DNA from: Deltaproteobacteria bacterium
Lineage (GTDB): Bacteria > Desulfobacterota > Binatia > UBA9968 > JAJDTQ01
Assembly (NCBI GenBank): GCA_028818775.1
Contig: JAPPNE010000146.1
Span: 1 to 34,125, forward strand
DNA length: 34,125 nt
Direction: 5' to 3'
Part shown: positions 22,572 to 30,675 of the stretch, in pieces
Position numbering within the stretch: position 1 is the stretch's first letter
How the letters are laid out: each line of letters starts with the position of its first letter
Program-made: the position numbers and the translations under genes
Notes under the pieces: generated by a model
Database searches by the model: none
What the model saw: only the letters and a program-made list of their open reading frames with translations
What the model was told of the DNA's origin: nothing

Positions 22572-24101
22572 ATGCACATGGACCGCTCCCCCGCGCCCAT
22601 CCGCCCGGACTACTCCGCTTCCACCGCGCAGTGGTCGCTTGTGATCCACCGGGTCGGCGCCACTTCGGCCGAGGCATGGGTGGGGACCCTGTTCCCCGCC
22701 CTGAAGATGCCGGAGCGGGCGCGGGTGCGGCTCTTCCGTGACGAGCGAGAGGTGCGCTCGGCGCTGATTTCAAGGGACGACTGGCGGCGGCCGTTCCGCG
22801 GTATGAGGCGGCGCTTCTTCCGGGTCGTAACCTTCAGGCGGCTTGAGGCCGGAAGCGAGTACCGGGTCACGTTCGAGCGGCTCGTTGAAGGGAATGCGTC
22901 CGCGGGACCCGTCCGAGGGTGGCAAGAACTGCGCGCGGGCACGTTCCGCACGCTGCCGCGGCGCCTCCCGCTCAAGGGCGAAGGCGCCTTCACCATCGGC
23001 CTCGGGAGCTGCTTCTACAACCATCGCGACGGCGGGCGGGCGGCGGCCTCGTACCGGGCGCTCTACGAACGTGGCGCCGGCACCGTCCGCCCGGACATCA
23101 CCGCGCTTACCGGCGATCAGGTCTACCTGGACATCGGCTTCGATTCGCTCTCGCTGATACCGCGCGAAATACGCGAGCGCATCGCCGACGACTACGCGCT
23201 CCACTGGCAAGCACTGGACGGAATCCTCGGCCGGGGCGGCACATGGATGCTGCCGGACGACCACGAGTACTGGAACGACTACCCCTTCGTCGACTCGCCC
23301 ATCCCCGCCCTTTGGTCGCTCAGGTTGCCGCACGTCCGCGCGCACTGGGAAGCGGCCGCGCGCGACGCCGTTACGAACATCCAGCGCTCGCCCGTAGTGG
23401 AGACGCTGGCCATCGGCCAGGATCTCACCCTCTGCTTCGCCGACCTGCGGTCGCACCGCACGGAAGAGGCGTTTCTTCCGGCGGCTCCTTTCGGGAAGCT
23501 GCTCGACTGGGCGCGGCGCAGGACGTGTCCAGGGGTGCTCATCCTTCCGCAGCCGCTGATCGTCCGGCAGAGTCGCGCGGAGCGGAACCTGCGTAGCTAC
23601 CAACAACAATTCGCGGCGTTGCTCGACGCCCTCGGCGCCGTCCCCCACGACGTGGTCGTCCTGAGCGGCGACGTGCACTTCGGACGCATCGCCGGCGTCC
23701 CCATCGGCACCCGCGGCGCGCACCTCTTCGAGATCATCTCGTCACCCCTGTCGAACCTCACCGGTCTCAACGGCGTGGCCACGAGCACCGCCACGAGCAG
23801 GCCTGAGCGCTTTCCTCCGGCCGGGACAGCCCGCGACCTGGGTTGGCCGACCCGCAAGGTGAACTACTACAAGAACCGAGCGGGACGCGGGCGCTTTTTC
23901 GTCCCAATCCGCAAGGGGCGGCTGTTGTCGGATTATCCGAGGAAGCGTACGCGGGAACACTTCATGACGGTGAGCCTGTGCCGCACGGACGGCGGGAGCA
24001 TCGAATTGACGGCCGATGCCTGGCTGGTGCGCGAGCGAACAGGCGCCGGGAACCTGCCGGCCAGAGGCTTCCGGCGCCCCTTCCGCGCCGTGCTGCGGTA
24101 A
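22572..24101 (+). CDS. PhoD-like metallophosphatase
   Basis: A protein of 509 residues. The metal-binding motifs of the PhoD/alkaline phosphatase D group are present: GDQVYLDIG at 181-189, LPDDHEYWND at 227-236 and SGDVHFGRIAG at 365-375. A fibronectin-like beta region with WVGT precedes the phosphatase domain. It acts on phosphoesters with two metal ions, probably Fe/Ca in the classical enzyme. There is no signal peptide, whereas classical PhoD is exported by Tat, so this copy is probably cytoplasmic. ATG 22572 or 22578 are both possible starts; no Shine-Dalgarno is clear. It runs away from the AbiE operon. Confidence 0.85.
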   Translation: MHMDRSPAPIRPDYSASTAQWSLVIHRVGATSAEAWVGTLFPALKMPERARVRLFRDEREVRSALISRDDWRRPFRGMRRRFFRVVTFRRLEAGSEYRVTFERLVEGNASAGPVRGWQELRAGTFRTLPRRLPLKGEGAFTIGLGSCFYNHRDGGRAAASYRALYERGAGTVRPDITALTGDQVYLDIGFDSLSLIPREIRERIADDYALHWQALDGILGRGGTWMLPDDHEYWNDYPFVDSPIPALWSLRLPHVRAHWEAAARDAVTNIQRSPVVETLAIGQDLTLCFADLRSHRTEEAFLPAAPFGKLLDWARRRTCPGVLILPQPLIVRQSRAERNLRSYQQQFAALLDALGAVPHDVVVLSGDVHFGRIAGVPIGTRGAHLFEIISSPLSNLTGLNGVATSTATSRPERFPPAGTARDLGWPTRKVNYYKNRAGRGRFFVPIRKGRLLSDYPRKRTREHFMTVSLCRTDGGSIELTADAWLVRERTGAGNLPARGFRRPFRAVLR

Positions 24102-24158
24102 GAGCGGAGTTCTTGCACAGCCTGGGAGCGGGTATGACGGATTCAGGTTTGGTGTCGG

Positions 24159-24494
24159 TTACGGCTTGACCACCTTCGCCACCGTGGTCACGAGCGTGGT
24201 CACGGCCTTCAGGTAGGCCTCGATCCGGTGGAGTCTCTCCCTTGCCCGATCGAGGGCGCGGAGGCCGCGTTCCAGCTCTTTTCCGTTATCGACGAGTTCC
24301 CCGCGGATGGCCATGACGCGCGTGTTCTCGAGCCGGCGGATGGCGAGGCAGACATCCAGCAGCGCCGTGGCCGCCGCCGTGCGCTCGGCCTCGGGAAGAT
24401 CGTTTACCGCGGCAAGCCATTCGGCGGACATCATGTCCTTCCGCGCCCGGCGCAACTCGGACAGAGTCTTCCCGCGGATTTCTCCCGGCGTCAT
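24159..24494 (-). CDS. Small helical protein of unknown function
   Basis: A protein of 111 residues, entirely helical by appearance. Charged heptad-like stretches (around 70-95, ERGLRALDRARERLHRIEA) suggest a coiled coil, and the last 20 residues are hydrophobic and valine rich. I do not recognise a family. Its ATG overlaps the stop of the upstream lipoprotein gene by four bases (ATGA), so the two are made together and are probably partners. It converges on the PhoD-like gene. Confidence 0.65.
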   Translation of the reverse strand: MTPGEIRGKTLSELRRARKDMMSAEWLAAVNDLPEAERTAAATALLDVCLAIRRLENTRVMAIRGELVDNGKELERGLRALDRARERLHRIEAYLKAVTTLVTTVAKVVKP

Positions 24495-25420
24495 CGGGCC
24501 GCCCTCCCCGCTTGGGCGCCGAGGCGTGACACAATCTCCACGAACCCCTCGACGGTAGTGGCCAATTCGGCTTCCTGACCGGCGTCCAGGCGCCCCTCGA
24601 CGGCGGCCACGTACGCCTGCCTCAGTGCGCGGACGGCCTGCTCCGCGGCCAACGCCGCTTCCACGTCAACGGGCTCCCGCAGGCTCTTCAGCCGCCGTGC
24701 CGGCCACGTCTTGGGCAGCCGCTTGGCGCTCACGTAGGGCGCCACCACCTCGTCGTTGTGAAACGCCGCCGACAGGATCTCCCGATCCGCGCGCACCTGC
24801 CGTGCCAGCGCCGTCACCAGGGCCTCCTGCAAAGCCAGCTCGCGTTCGATGGCCGGGCCGCGCGCCTCCAATTCGCGCCGCAAGGCCGCGGACCTGAACG
24901 AGGCTACCGTCATCACAACGGCGGGCTCCACCAAACCGCTTACCGAAACGTCCCCCATGCGCACCTTCTTGAGGCTCGGTGAGAGCTTTCCGAGTTCCGC
25001 CATCAACCGCTTCGCGGCGGTGCCGCTCGCCTTCGGCCCACCAGACTCCAGCAGCGCCCGCAGGGCGACGAAGTACGACCTCAACAACTCGTTGTGGCGC
25101 TTGGCGGCTTTGTAGTCCGTCATACGTTCCGCCATGACCGCGTCGAACTGTTGCAGCGCCTCCCGCCGCTGTTCCTCCGGCAGGCCATCCCGCGCTTCCA
25201 CCAGCGCACGTGAATCCACCGCCATCGCGGTCTCCAACGCCCGGTCCAGCAAGGGCGGCGCCTTGGCGGCGTACGCGATGCCCGCCTTGACAACGGTGTC
25301 GAGCCGGGCCGTGTCGGCCGACGCAGTACAGCCGCCGGCCGCGAGCGCCAGGACCCACAGCCACAGCAAGCGGCTGCGGAGGGAGTCGTTGCGGAGGGTG
25401 GGTGAGCCCTTGATCCTCAT
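24491..25420 (-). CDS. Putative helical lipoprotein of unknown function
   Basis: A protein of 309 residues. After basic residues, a hydrophobic stretch (about 18-28) ends at AAGGC, a plausible lipobox with Cys31 as the lipidated residue, though not the canonical LxGC form. The remaining part is helical and rich in Ala, Leu, Arg and Glu (for example EEQRREALQQFDAVMAERM), like a long helical bundle. The start at 25420 is set by AGGAGGCCCATC; the frame runs about 137 codons further upstream but that part looks non-coding. No family recognised. It forms an operon with the small helical protein after it. Confidence 0.65.
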   Translation of the reverse strand: MRIKGSPTLRNDSLRSRLLWLWVLALAAGGCTASADTARLDTVVKAGIAYAAKAPPLLDRALETAMAVDSRALVEARDGLPEEQRREALQQFDAVMAERMTDYKAAKRHNELLRSYFVALRALLESGGPKASGTAAKRLMAELGKLSPSLKKVRMGDVSVSGLVEPAVVMTVASFRSAALRRELEARGPAIERELALQEALVTALARQVRADREILSAAFHNDEVVAPYVSAKRLPKTWPARRLKSLREPVDVEAALAAEQAVRALRQAYVAAVEGRLDAGQEAELATTVEGFVEIVSRLGAQAGRAAR

Positions 25421-25552
25421 GATGGGCCTCCTGACAACTCGGGACGCTGGAACGGTGAAACGGTTCGAGGACCGCACAACAGGCGGTCGCGGTTTTCTAA
25501 AACGAACGATCCATGTGTTGCACAGAACGGCCGGAATGTCTAAGGGTGACGG

Positions 25553-26485
25553 ATGGCCGGGACACCGGGGAACATGGAGCCGGAAGCGCCGGAAGCGCGA
25601 CACTCGGACAGCAATGCCCACGGCCCCACGATCGGAGCCTCGGCCGTGGTGCGCGAGTCCCTTGCGGCGCTCTTGAGACATTTCGTGCCGTTTCTGCTCC
25701 TGGCGTCGGTGGTCGGCTGGGCGGTGGGAACGGTGTTGTTTCTCACCGGGCTGGCGCCGTTTCTCGTCGTCTCGCGGACGCCGGAGTTCGCCGCCCTGTA
25801 CTACCGACAGATCGCTTCCGTCGTCTTTCACGCTTTCTCGCAGGTTTCCGTGGAAGCCGTGATCGCGCTGGTGGTGTGGGCGGAACTGAACGGGCGCCGT
25901 ATGACGTTGAGAGGTTCCGTGATCTCGGCCGCAAGGGCGATTCCAGGCGTTCTGGGTTGGCCGTTCTACGTGTTTGTCTCAAGGGTGTCCGCGGTCGCCA
26001 TCCTGCGTGCCCTCCTCTATCTGCCGCAGCACGCTGCGGCTGTCGTCGTCCTCACCTCGGAGTTCGAACCGTCCACGAAGGGAATGCTCCTGGTCCTGAC
26101 CACCGCGGGCGGTGCACTCAATGGTCTCGTCGACAGCCGGCTGCTCATGTTGATCCCGGTAGCGGCCATCGAGCGCACCGGTGTTCTCGACAGCTTCAGG
26201 CGGTGCTGGCAGTTGAGCTCGCGTCATTGGATTCGCGTACTCGCCATTATCGTTTTCGTGGCGTGCGGCGTGGCAGCACTGAAGTACACATCGAGCACTC
26301 TGCTCAAGTCCGTGGCCGGCTACCTCCGAGAGAACGACCTTGCCGTGTTGTTGTCGGTGGCGCTCCTTGCTGTAAACGCACCCATCAGAGCCTACTGGGC
26401 CATCGTTGCCACCGTCTGCTATCGGCATATTCGCGTGGCCAACGGCGATATTGCTCCTGGAGCGGCCACAGGTCACCCGACATGA
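25553..26485 (+). CDS. Multi-pass membrane protein of unknown function
   Basis: A protein of 310 residues with an acidic soluble start of ~25 residues and about six hydrophobic segments (near 43-66, 90-112, 133-150, 175-200, 225-245 and 265-285). No catalytic motif is visible, and the segment GVLDSFRRCWQLSSRHWIRV resembles DUF975/glycerophosphoryl-diesterase-type membrane regions only loosely. AAGGGTGACGG precedes the ATG. It diverges from the lipoprotein pair; both could share the intergenic region 25421-25552. Function unknown. Confidence 0.75.
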   Translation: MAGTPGNMEPEAPEARHSDSNAHGPTIGASAVVRESLAALLRHFVPFLLLASVVGWAVGTVLFLTGLAPFLVVSRTPEFAALYYRQIASVVFHAFSQVSVEAVIALVVWAELNGRRMTLRGSVISAARAIPGVLGWPFYVFVSRVSAVAILRALLYLPQHAAAVVVLTSEFEPSTKGMLLVLTTAGGALNGLVDSRLLMLIPVAAIERTGVLDSFRRCWQLSSRHWIRVLAIIVFVACGVAALKYTSSTLLKSVAGYLRENDLAVLLSVALLAVNAPIRAYWAIVATVCYRHIRVANGDIAPGAATGHPT

Positions 26486-26570
26486 ACACGGAGAACGCCG
26501 GTCTGGACTGGTCCGTCGCATGCCGGCGCCTCCGTCGGCCGACTCGGCTTCGGCGTCGCGCCCGCGGTCA

Positions 26571-26600
26571 TTGACCGTGCGTCCGCACTTGCTGTAGTCT
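26571..26600 (+). promoter_or_regulatory. Candidate promoter of the amidohydrolase gene
   Basis: TTGACC (26571-26576), an 18-base spacer and TAGTCT (26595-26600) after CTTGCTG. The start would be about 65 bases before the ATG at 26674. The -10 element resembles that at 12790-12819. The 188-base gap from 26486 holds nothing else recognised. Confidence 0.45.
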
Positions 26601-26673
26601 CGACTCAGCGAAAACCGAACGGCGGACAAGGCGCGCGGGACACCGCGATCCGCCGCGACAGGGAGGAACGACC

Positions 26674-27915
26674 ATGAAAGACGGCCTGCGTTTCGTCGAC
26701 AGCGACATGCACATTCAGGAGCCGGGAAACCTGCTGGAGAAGTACCTGGATCCCGAGTTCAAGCACCGCGTGACCTGGGCGGTCGACGCCAATGGGAAGA
26801 TCAGCCGGCGCACCTGGACCATCGACGGGCTTGCCACGGGCGCGGACTCCGAGTTGCAGCAGCACCGCAAGAGGGCCGCTTCCTCCAAGGCCGCGGGACC
26901 GATGATCGGCGCCGCCACCGGCGTGTTGTCGGCCTCCCGCCTCGCGGACACCGGACGCATGGACTTCGCCATCGAGCGCGGCTACGACGAGGAAGCCCAG
27001 ATCATGGGCATGGAGATGGAAGGTATCGACATCGCCGTGCTCTTTCCCACGGGTGGACTGGGTCTTTTGGCACGGGACAACATGGACCCGCATCTCTCGC
27101 ACGCCCTCAGCCGCGCCTACAACGACTGGATCCACGACTTCTGCCAGCACTGTCCCGAGCGCATGAAGTTCGCCGCCATGCTGCCGCTGCACGACGTGAA
27201 CCTCGCGTGCCGGGAACTCAAGCGGGCGGTGCAGGAGCTCGGCGCGGTGGCCTCGTTCATCCGGCCCAACATGGTCAACGGGCACTTCTGGCACTCCAAC
27301 TACTGGGAACCGCTCTACAGCCTGCACGAGGAGTTGAACGTGTCCTGGTGCTTCCATGAAGGCACGGGTGCGTGGAACTCCCACATGAACGCGCTGTACG
27401 GCGAGAACCGCTTCTATCGCCACGTGGCCAGCCACTGGATCGAGATGCAGCAGGCGCTCATCGCCATGATCATCGGCGGCGTCTTCGAGTTCCATCCCAA
27501 CCTCCGAGTGGGCTACCTGGAAGCGCAGAACTCCTGGGTGCCCGGCATCCTGACGCGCATCGAGTGGGACTACGCCAACTATCACACCTCCCACGCCCCT
27601 TATCTGTCGCTGACGCCCAGGGAATACTTCCAGCGCAACTGCTGGGCCGCGGTGGAAGGCAGCGAGCCCGAGATCGCCGGCACCGCCGAGCTCATCGGCG
27701 CAGACCGGATGTGCATCTCCACCGACTACCCGCACTTCGACTCGAACTTCCCCAACGTCTCCACGAACCTGCTCAACAACGTGTCGCGGGAAATCGCCGC
27801 CGCCATCTTCATGGGCGGCGCCAGCCTGTACAACTTCAACGAGGAAGACTTCCAGAAGGCCCACGCGGCCGCCGAAACGAACCGGACGCGGCAGACGGCG
27901 GTGGGGGAAGCCTAG
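26674..27915 (+). CDS. Amidohydrolase family (ACMSD-like) metal-dependent hydrolase
   Basis: A TIM-barrel protein of 413 residues. The start holds the metal motif DSDMHIQEP (Asp11, His13), a middle histidine lies in CFHEGTGAW (His228), FEFHPNLRVGYLEAQNSW resembles the later conserved barrel strand, and the final Asp is in CISTDYPHFDSN. This is the amidohydrolase_2 branch (decarboxylases and hydrolases such as ACMSD, and relatives in aromatic degradation). The reaction is unknown. GGGAGGAACGACC precedes the ATG. It is a single gene facing the M23 peptidase gene, with a strong hairpin between them. Confidence 0.9.
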   Translation: MKDGLRFVDSDMHIQEPGNLLEKYLDPEFKHRVTWAVDANGKISRRTWTIDGLATGADSELQQHRKRAASSKAAGPMIGAATGVLSASRLADTGRMDFAIERGYDEEAQIMGMEMEGIDIAVLFPTGGLGLLARDNMDPHLSHALSRAYNDWIHDFCQHCPERMKFAAMLPLHDVNLACRELKRAVQELGAVASFIRPNMVNGHFWHSNYWEPLYSLHEELNVSWCFHEGTGAWNSHMNALYGENRFYRHVASHWIEMQQALIAMIIGGVFEFHPNLRVGYLEAQNSWVPGILTRIEWDYANYHTSHAPYLSLTPREYFQRNCWAAVEGSEPEIAGTAELIGADRMCISTDYPHFDSNFPNVSTNLLNNVSREIAAAIFMGGASLYNFNEEDFQKAHAAAETNRTRQTAVGEA

Positions 27916-27946
27916 CGGATTGCGGCCAAGACCTCGTGCGGGAGGA

Positions 27947-27976
27947 GGGGGTGAAGGCGCACATGCCTTCACCCCC
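27947..27976. terminator. Bidirectional hairpin terminator
   Basis: GGGGGTGAAGGC (27947-27958) pairs perfectly with GCCTTCACCCCC (27965-27976) around a six-base loop. It lies in the 79-base gap between the convergent amidohydrolase and M23 genes, where one hairpin could end both transcripts. No T-run follows on either side, so termination would rely on the stable stem. Confidence 0.7.
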
Positions 27977-27994
27977 TTCGTGTATCGTCCGGTT

Positions 27995-28864
27995 TCACTT
28001 CGGCATCGGCCCCACCAGCAGCGCGGCGTCGAGGCGGCGGCCGAAGAGGTTGATGCGCCAGTCGAGATGGGGGCCGGTGGAGCGGCCGGTGGAGCCGACC
28101 TCGGCGATGGGCTGTCCCTGCTTCACGCGCTGGCCCTTCTTGACCAGGATGCGCGAGAGGTGGAGGAAGGCGGACGAGAGTCCGTGGCCGTGGTCGACGA
28201 TCATGGTGCCGCCGGAGAAGTACATGTCGCGATGCACCAGGGTGACCACGCCGGCGGCGGGCGCCACCACCCTGGTGCCCTTGGGCGCGGCGATGTCGAT
28301 ACCGTAGTGGGGGCGCCGGGGCTCGCCGTTGAGGATGCGCTGGGAGCCGTAGACGCCGCTGATGCGGCCCTTGACCGGCCATCGGAAACCGCCCAGGAAA
28401 TCGGTGCGCGGGTCGTCGACGGTACGCGCGCGCTTTACCAAGGCGACCTCCTTGCGGATGCGCACGAGATCCTTCTTGCTGGGCGTGACCTTGCTGGGCG
28501 GCAGGCCGTCGATGCGCTGGATGCGGTACTTGCGCGGCTTCACCGCCAGGCCGTAGCGCTCGCGTTTGCCGTCCGGGAACACCACCGACAGCACGGCCTT
28601 TGCCGGCGCGTCGCGGCCGAAGCCGATGAGGAACCAGCCCTCCCTGGAGACGCGCACCGGCTCGCCCTCGAACTCCACCTTGGAGCCCGGCGGCACGCGT
28701 CCGCGCACCAAGCCGCCCTGGATCCGCGGGCCGTCAAGCTGGATGCCCGGCTCGGCGGACCCCGAGGCCGCGGGCGGCCACAATGCCACGGCCAGCCACA
28801 AGCCGACGACCGCCCACGCTACGGCGAACCCTTTCCTTGATCGGACTGTTTTCATGGCACGCAT
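27995..28864 (-). CDS. M23-family metallopeptidase (periplasmic, LytM-type)
   Basis: A protein of about 289 residues. The N-terminus (MRAMKTVRSRKG plus a hydrophobic run ending near PPAASGSAEPG) is an export signal. The C-terminal domain has the M23 zinc motifs: RRPHYGIDIAAPKGTRV (first His and Asp), DHGHGLSSAFLHLSRI (HxH with Asp at the start) and the GRSTGPHLDWRINLFG end. Such proteins cut peptidoglycan cross-links or activate amidases. A beta-rich domain around residues 40-140 is novel to me. ATG 28864 is used because GGAG lies 7 bases upstream; ATG 28855 is the alternative. It converges on the amidohydrolase gene. Confidence 0.9.
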   Translation of the reverse strand: MRAMKTVRSRKGFAVAWAVVGLWLAVALWPPAASGSAEPGIQLDGPRIQGGLVRGRVPPGSKVEFEGEPVRVSREGWFLIGFGRDAPAKAVLSVVFPDGKRERYGLAVKPRKYRIQRIDGLPPSKVTPSKKDLVRIRKEVALVKRARTVDDPRTDFLGGFRWPVKGRISGVYGSQRILNGEPRRPHYGIDIAAPKGTRVVAPAAGVVTLVHRDMYFSGGTMIVDHGHGLSSAFLHLSRILVKKGQRVKQGQPIAEVGSTGRSTGPHLDWRINLFGRRLDAALLVGPMPK

Positions 28865-29014
28865 CCACGTTCTCCGGTTGAGCAAGGCCCAGCCAACGCC
28901 GCATTCGCGAACCGCCGAGCAACCGCGTATTCTCCCCTCCCTATAGTGCCGGCAGGTTCGTAGCTCCACCACATATGGGGGATAGCGGATCGGGTGTCAA
29001 CCAACTGCGTCGAC

Positions 29015-29046
29015 TTGACATGGACGCCGTGCGGTGCTGCGATAAT
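29015..29046 (+). promoter_or_regulatory. Promoter of the Rieske/cyt b/octaheme operon
   Basis: GATAAT (29041-29046) is preceded directly by TGC, an extended -10. A consensus TTGACA lies at 29015-29020, but the spacer is 20 bases, longer than usual, so the extended -10 may do most of the work. Start of transcription would be about 45 bases before the Rieske ATG. Confidence 0.5.
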
Positions 29047-29097
29047 ATTGGGACATGCCCAGTGGGCCAAGGGGCCCGAAGCCAAGAGAGAGGCCCG

Positions 29098-29583
29098 ATG
29101 ACACAGTCCGGCGACGGTTCCAGCGGCGGCGCCACCCGCCGCGACACGCTCGCGCTGCTCCTCATGGGCGCGGGCCTAGCCCTGAGCTATGGCCTGCTGG
29201 CCGCCGAGGGCTTCCTGTTCCTCCTGCCCCGGCGCCTCGAACCTCGGGTCCGCTGGCTCTTCGCGGGACGGCTGGACGAGTACCCTGAAGGCGCGGTGCG
29301 CGGGTTCACGGGGCTCGACGGCACGGAAATCCTCATCAAGCGCAAACCCGAAGGCGTCGAAGCGTTCAGCTCGGTGTGTCCGCACCTGGGATGCCGCGTC
29401 CACTGGGTGCCGGACCGGAAAGAGTTCTTCTGTCCCTGCCACAACGGCGTGTTCGACGGCGACGGCGTGGCGGTGTCCGGACCGCCCGCGGACGCGGGAC
29501 AAAGCCTCGCGCGCGTGCCGCTTAGGGTCGACGACGCCGGCGAGGTCGTCTACATCGGCGTCAGGGACACGGGCAAGGCGTAG
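29098..29583 (+). CDS. Rieske 2Fe-2S subunit of a cytochrome bc-type complex
   Basis: A protein of 161 residues with an N-terminal membrane anchor (about 17-43) that follows a twin-arginine (TRRDTLALLL), suggesting Tat-dependent insertion with the cluster domain outside. The cluster motifs are CPHLGC (Cys94, His96) and CPCHNG (Cys112, His115), with the disulfide cysteines 99 and 114 in place. It accepts the first electron from quinol at the Qo site. It starts the operon, and cytochrome b begins 8 bases after its stop. AGAGAGG lies before the ATG. Ordinary length for a bc-complex Rieske protein. Confidence 0.92.
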   Translation: MTQSGDGSSGGATRRDTLALLLMGAGLALSYGLLAAEGFLFLLPRRLEPRVRWLFAGRLDEYPEGAVRGFTGLDGTEILIKRKPEGVEAFSSVCPHLGCRVHWVPDRKEFFCPCHNGVFDGDGVAVSGPPADAGQSLARVPLRVDDAGEVVYIGVRDTGKA

Positions 29584-29591
29584 GGACGGCC

Positions 29592-30650
29592 ATGGGCAAG
29601 CCATCCGTGGGCGACCGCCTCCAGGCCATGTTCCCGTTCGACTGGGAACTGCTGAGGCACGCGGGCGCCGAGCCCATCCCCCACCACCTCAAGAAATGGT
29701 GGTTCTGCCTCGGCGGCACGGTCCTCTACCTCTTCGTCGTGCAGGTGGTCACCGGCATCGCCCTGACCTTCTACTACGTGCCCTCGCCCGAGGAGGCCTA
29801 CGCCAGCGTGGCCGCCATCACCCACGAGATCCGCTTCGGCTGGTTCATCCGCTCGCTCCACAAGTGGGCCGCCAACCTCATGATCATCGCGGTGATCCTG
29901 CACATGCTGCGGGTCTTCTTCACCGGCGCTTACCGCCATCCGCGGCAGCTCAACTGGTGCGTGGGCTTCCTGCTGTTGATGGCGACCCTCGCCTTCGGAT
30001 TCACGGGCTACTCGCTGGTCTTCGAGCAACTGAGCTTCTGGGGCGCCACCGTGGCCGCGAACCTGGCCGAGGCGGTGCCGCTCGCCGGCCCGTGGATGGC
30101 CTGGTTCCTGCGCGGCGGCCCGGAGGTCGGCGGCGCCACGCTGACGCGCTTCTACGTCCTCCATATCGGCCTGCTGCCCACGGTCACCTTCGTACTGCTG
30201 GCGCTGCATATCCTGTTGATCCGGCTCCAGGGCGTGACGGAGCTGGAGACGACGGACCAGACCGCCAAGGCGGAGGAACGCCACTTCCCGTTCTGGCCGG
30301 ACCACGCCACCACCGAGATCCTCATCGGCGTGCTGCTCATGTACCTGCTGACCATCCTGGCACTGGTCTTCCCCGCGGGCCTCGGGCCGCCGGCGGATCC
30401 CACCCAGACCCCGGACCACATCAAGCCCGAATGGTTCTTCTACTTCAGTTTCCGCCTGCTCAAGCTGACGTCGCTGCGCGTGAGCGTGGCGCTGACCGTA
30501 GCCATGGGGGTCATCGCGTTTTTCTGGCCCTTCATTGAGGAGTGGTGCCGTCGGCGCTGGCGCGTGCCCGACGGCGTCCCCGTGACGCTGGGGACCCTGG
30601 CGTTCCTGTTCTTCCTCGTGCTGACCGTATGGGAGTCGTTCGCGAGCTAG
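29592..30650 (+). CDS. Cytochrome b (fused b6/subunit IV type)
   Basis: A membrane protein of 352 residues. Haem ligands: His90 in SLHKWAAN, His104 in ILHMLR, His191 in YVLHIGLLP and His206 in ALHILLI. The 14- and 15-residue spacings between pairs are like cytochrome b6 rather than mitochondrial cytochrome b. The Qo motif is PEWFF (279-283), with Phe for the usual Tyr, after DPTQTPDHIK. There are about seven TM helices: four of b6 type followed by three of subunit IV type, so the two proteins are fused. It carries quinol oxidation with the Rieske protein. The next gene (25 bases on) is the octahaem cytochrome; no c1 is seen. Confidence 0.94.
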   Translation: MGKPSVGDRLQAMFPFDWELLRHAGAEPIPHHLKKWWFCLGGTVLYLFVVQVVTGIALTFYYVPSPEEAYASVAAITHEIRFGWFIRSLHKWAANLMIIAVILHMLRVFFTGAYRHPRQLNWCVGFLLLMATLAFGFTGYSLVFEQLSFWGATVAANLAEAVPLAGPWMAWFLRGGPEVGGATLTRFYVLHIGLLPTVTFVLLALHILLIRLQGVTELETTDQTAKAEERHFPFWPDHATTEILIGVLLMYLLTILALVFPAGLGPPADPTQTPDHIKPEWFFYFSFRLLKLTSLRVSVALTVAMGVIAFFWPFIEEWCRRRWRVPDGVPVTLGTLAFLFFLVLTVWESFAS

Positions 30651-30675
30651 TCCGTCGCAACCAGGAGGCGTTCCC

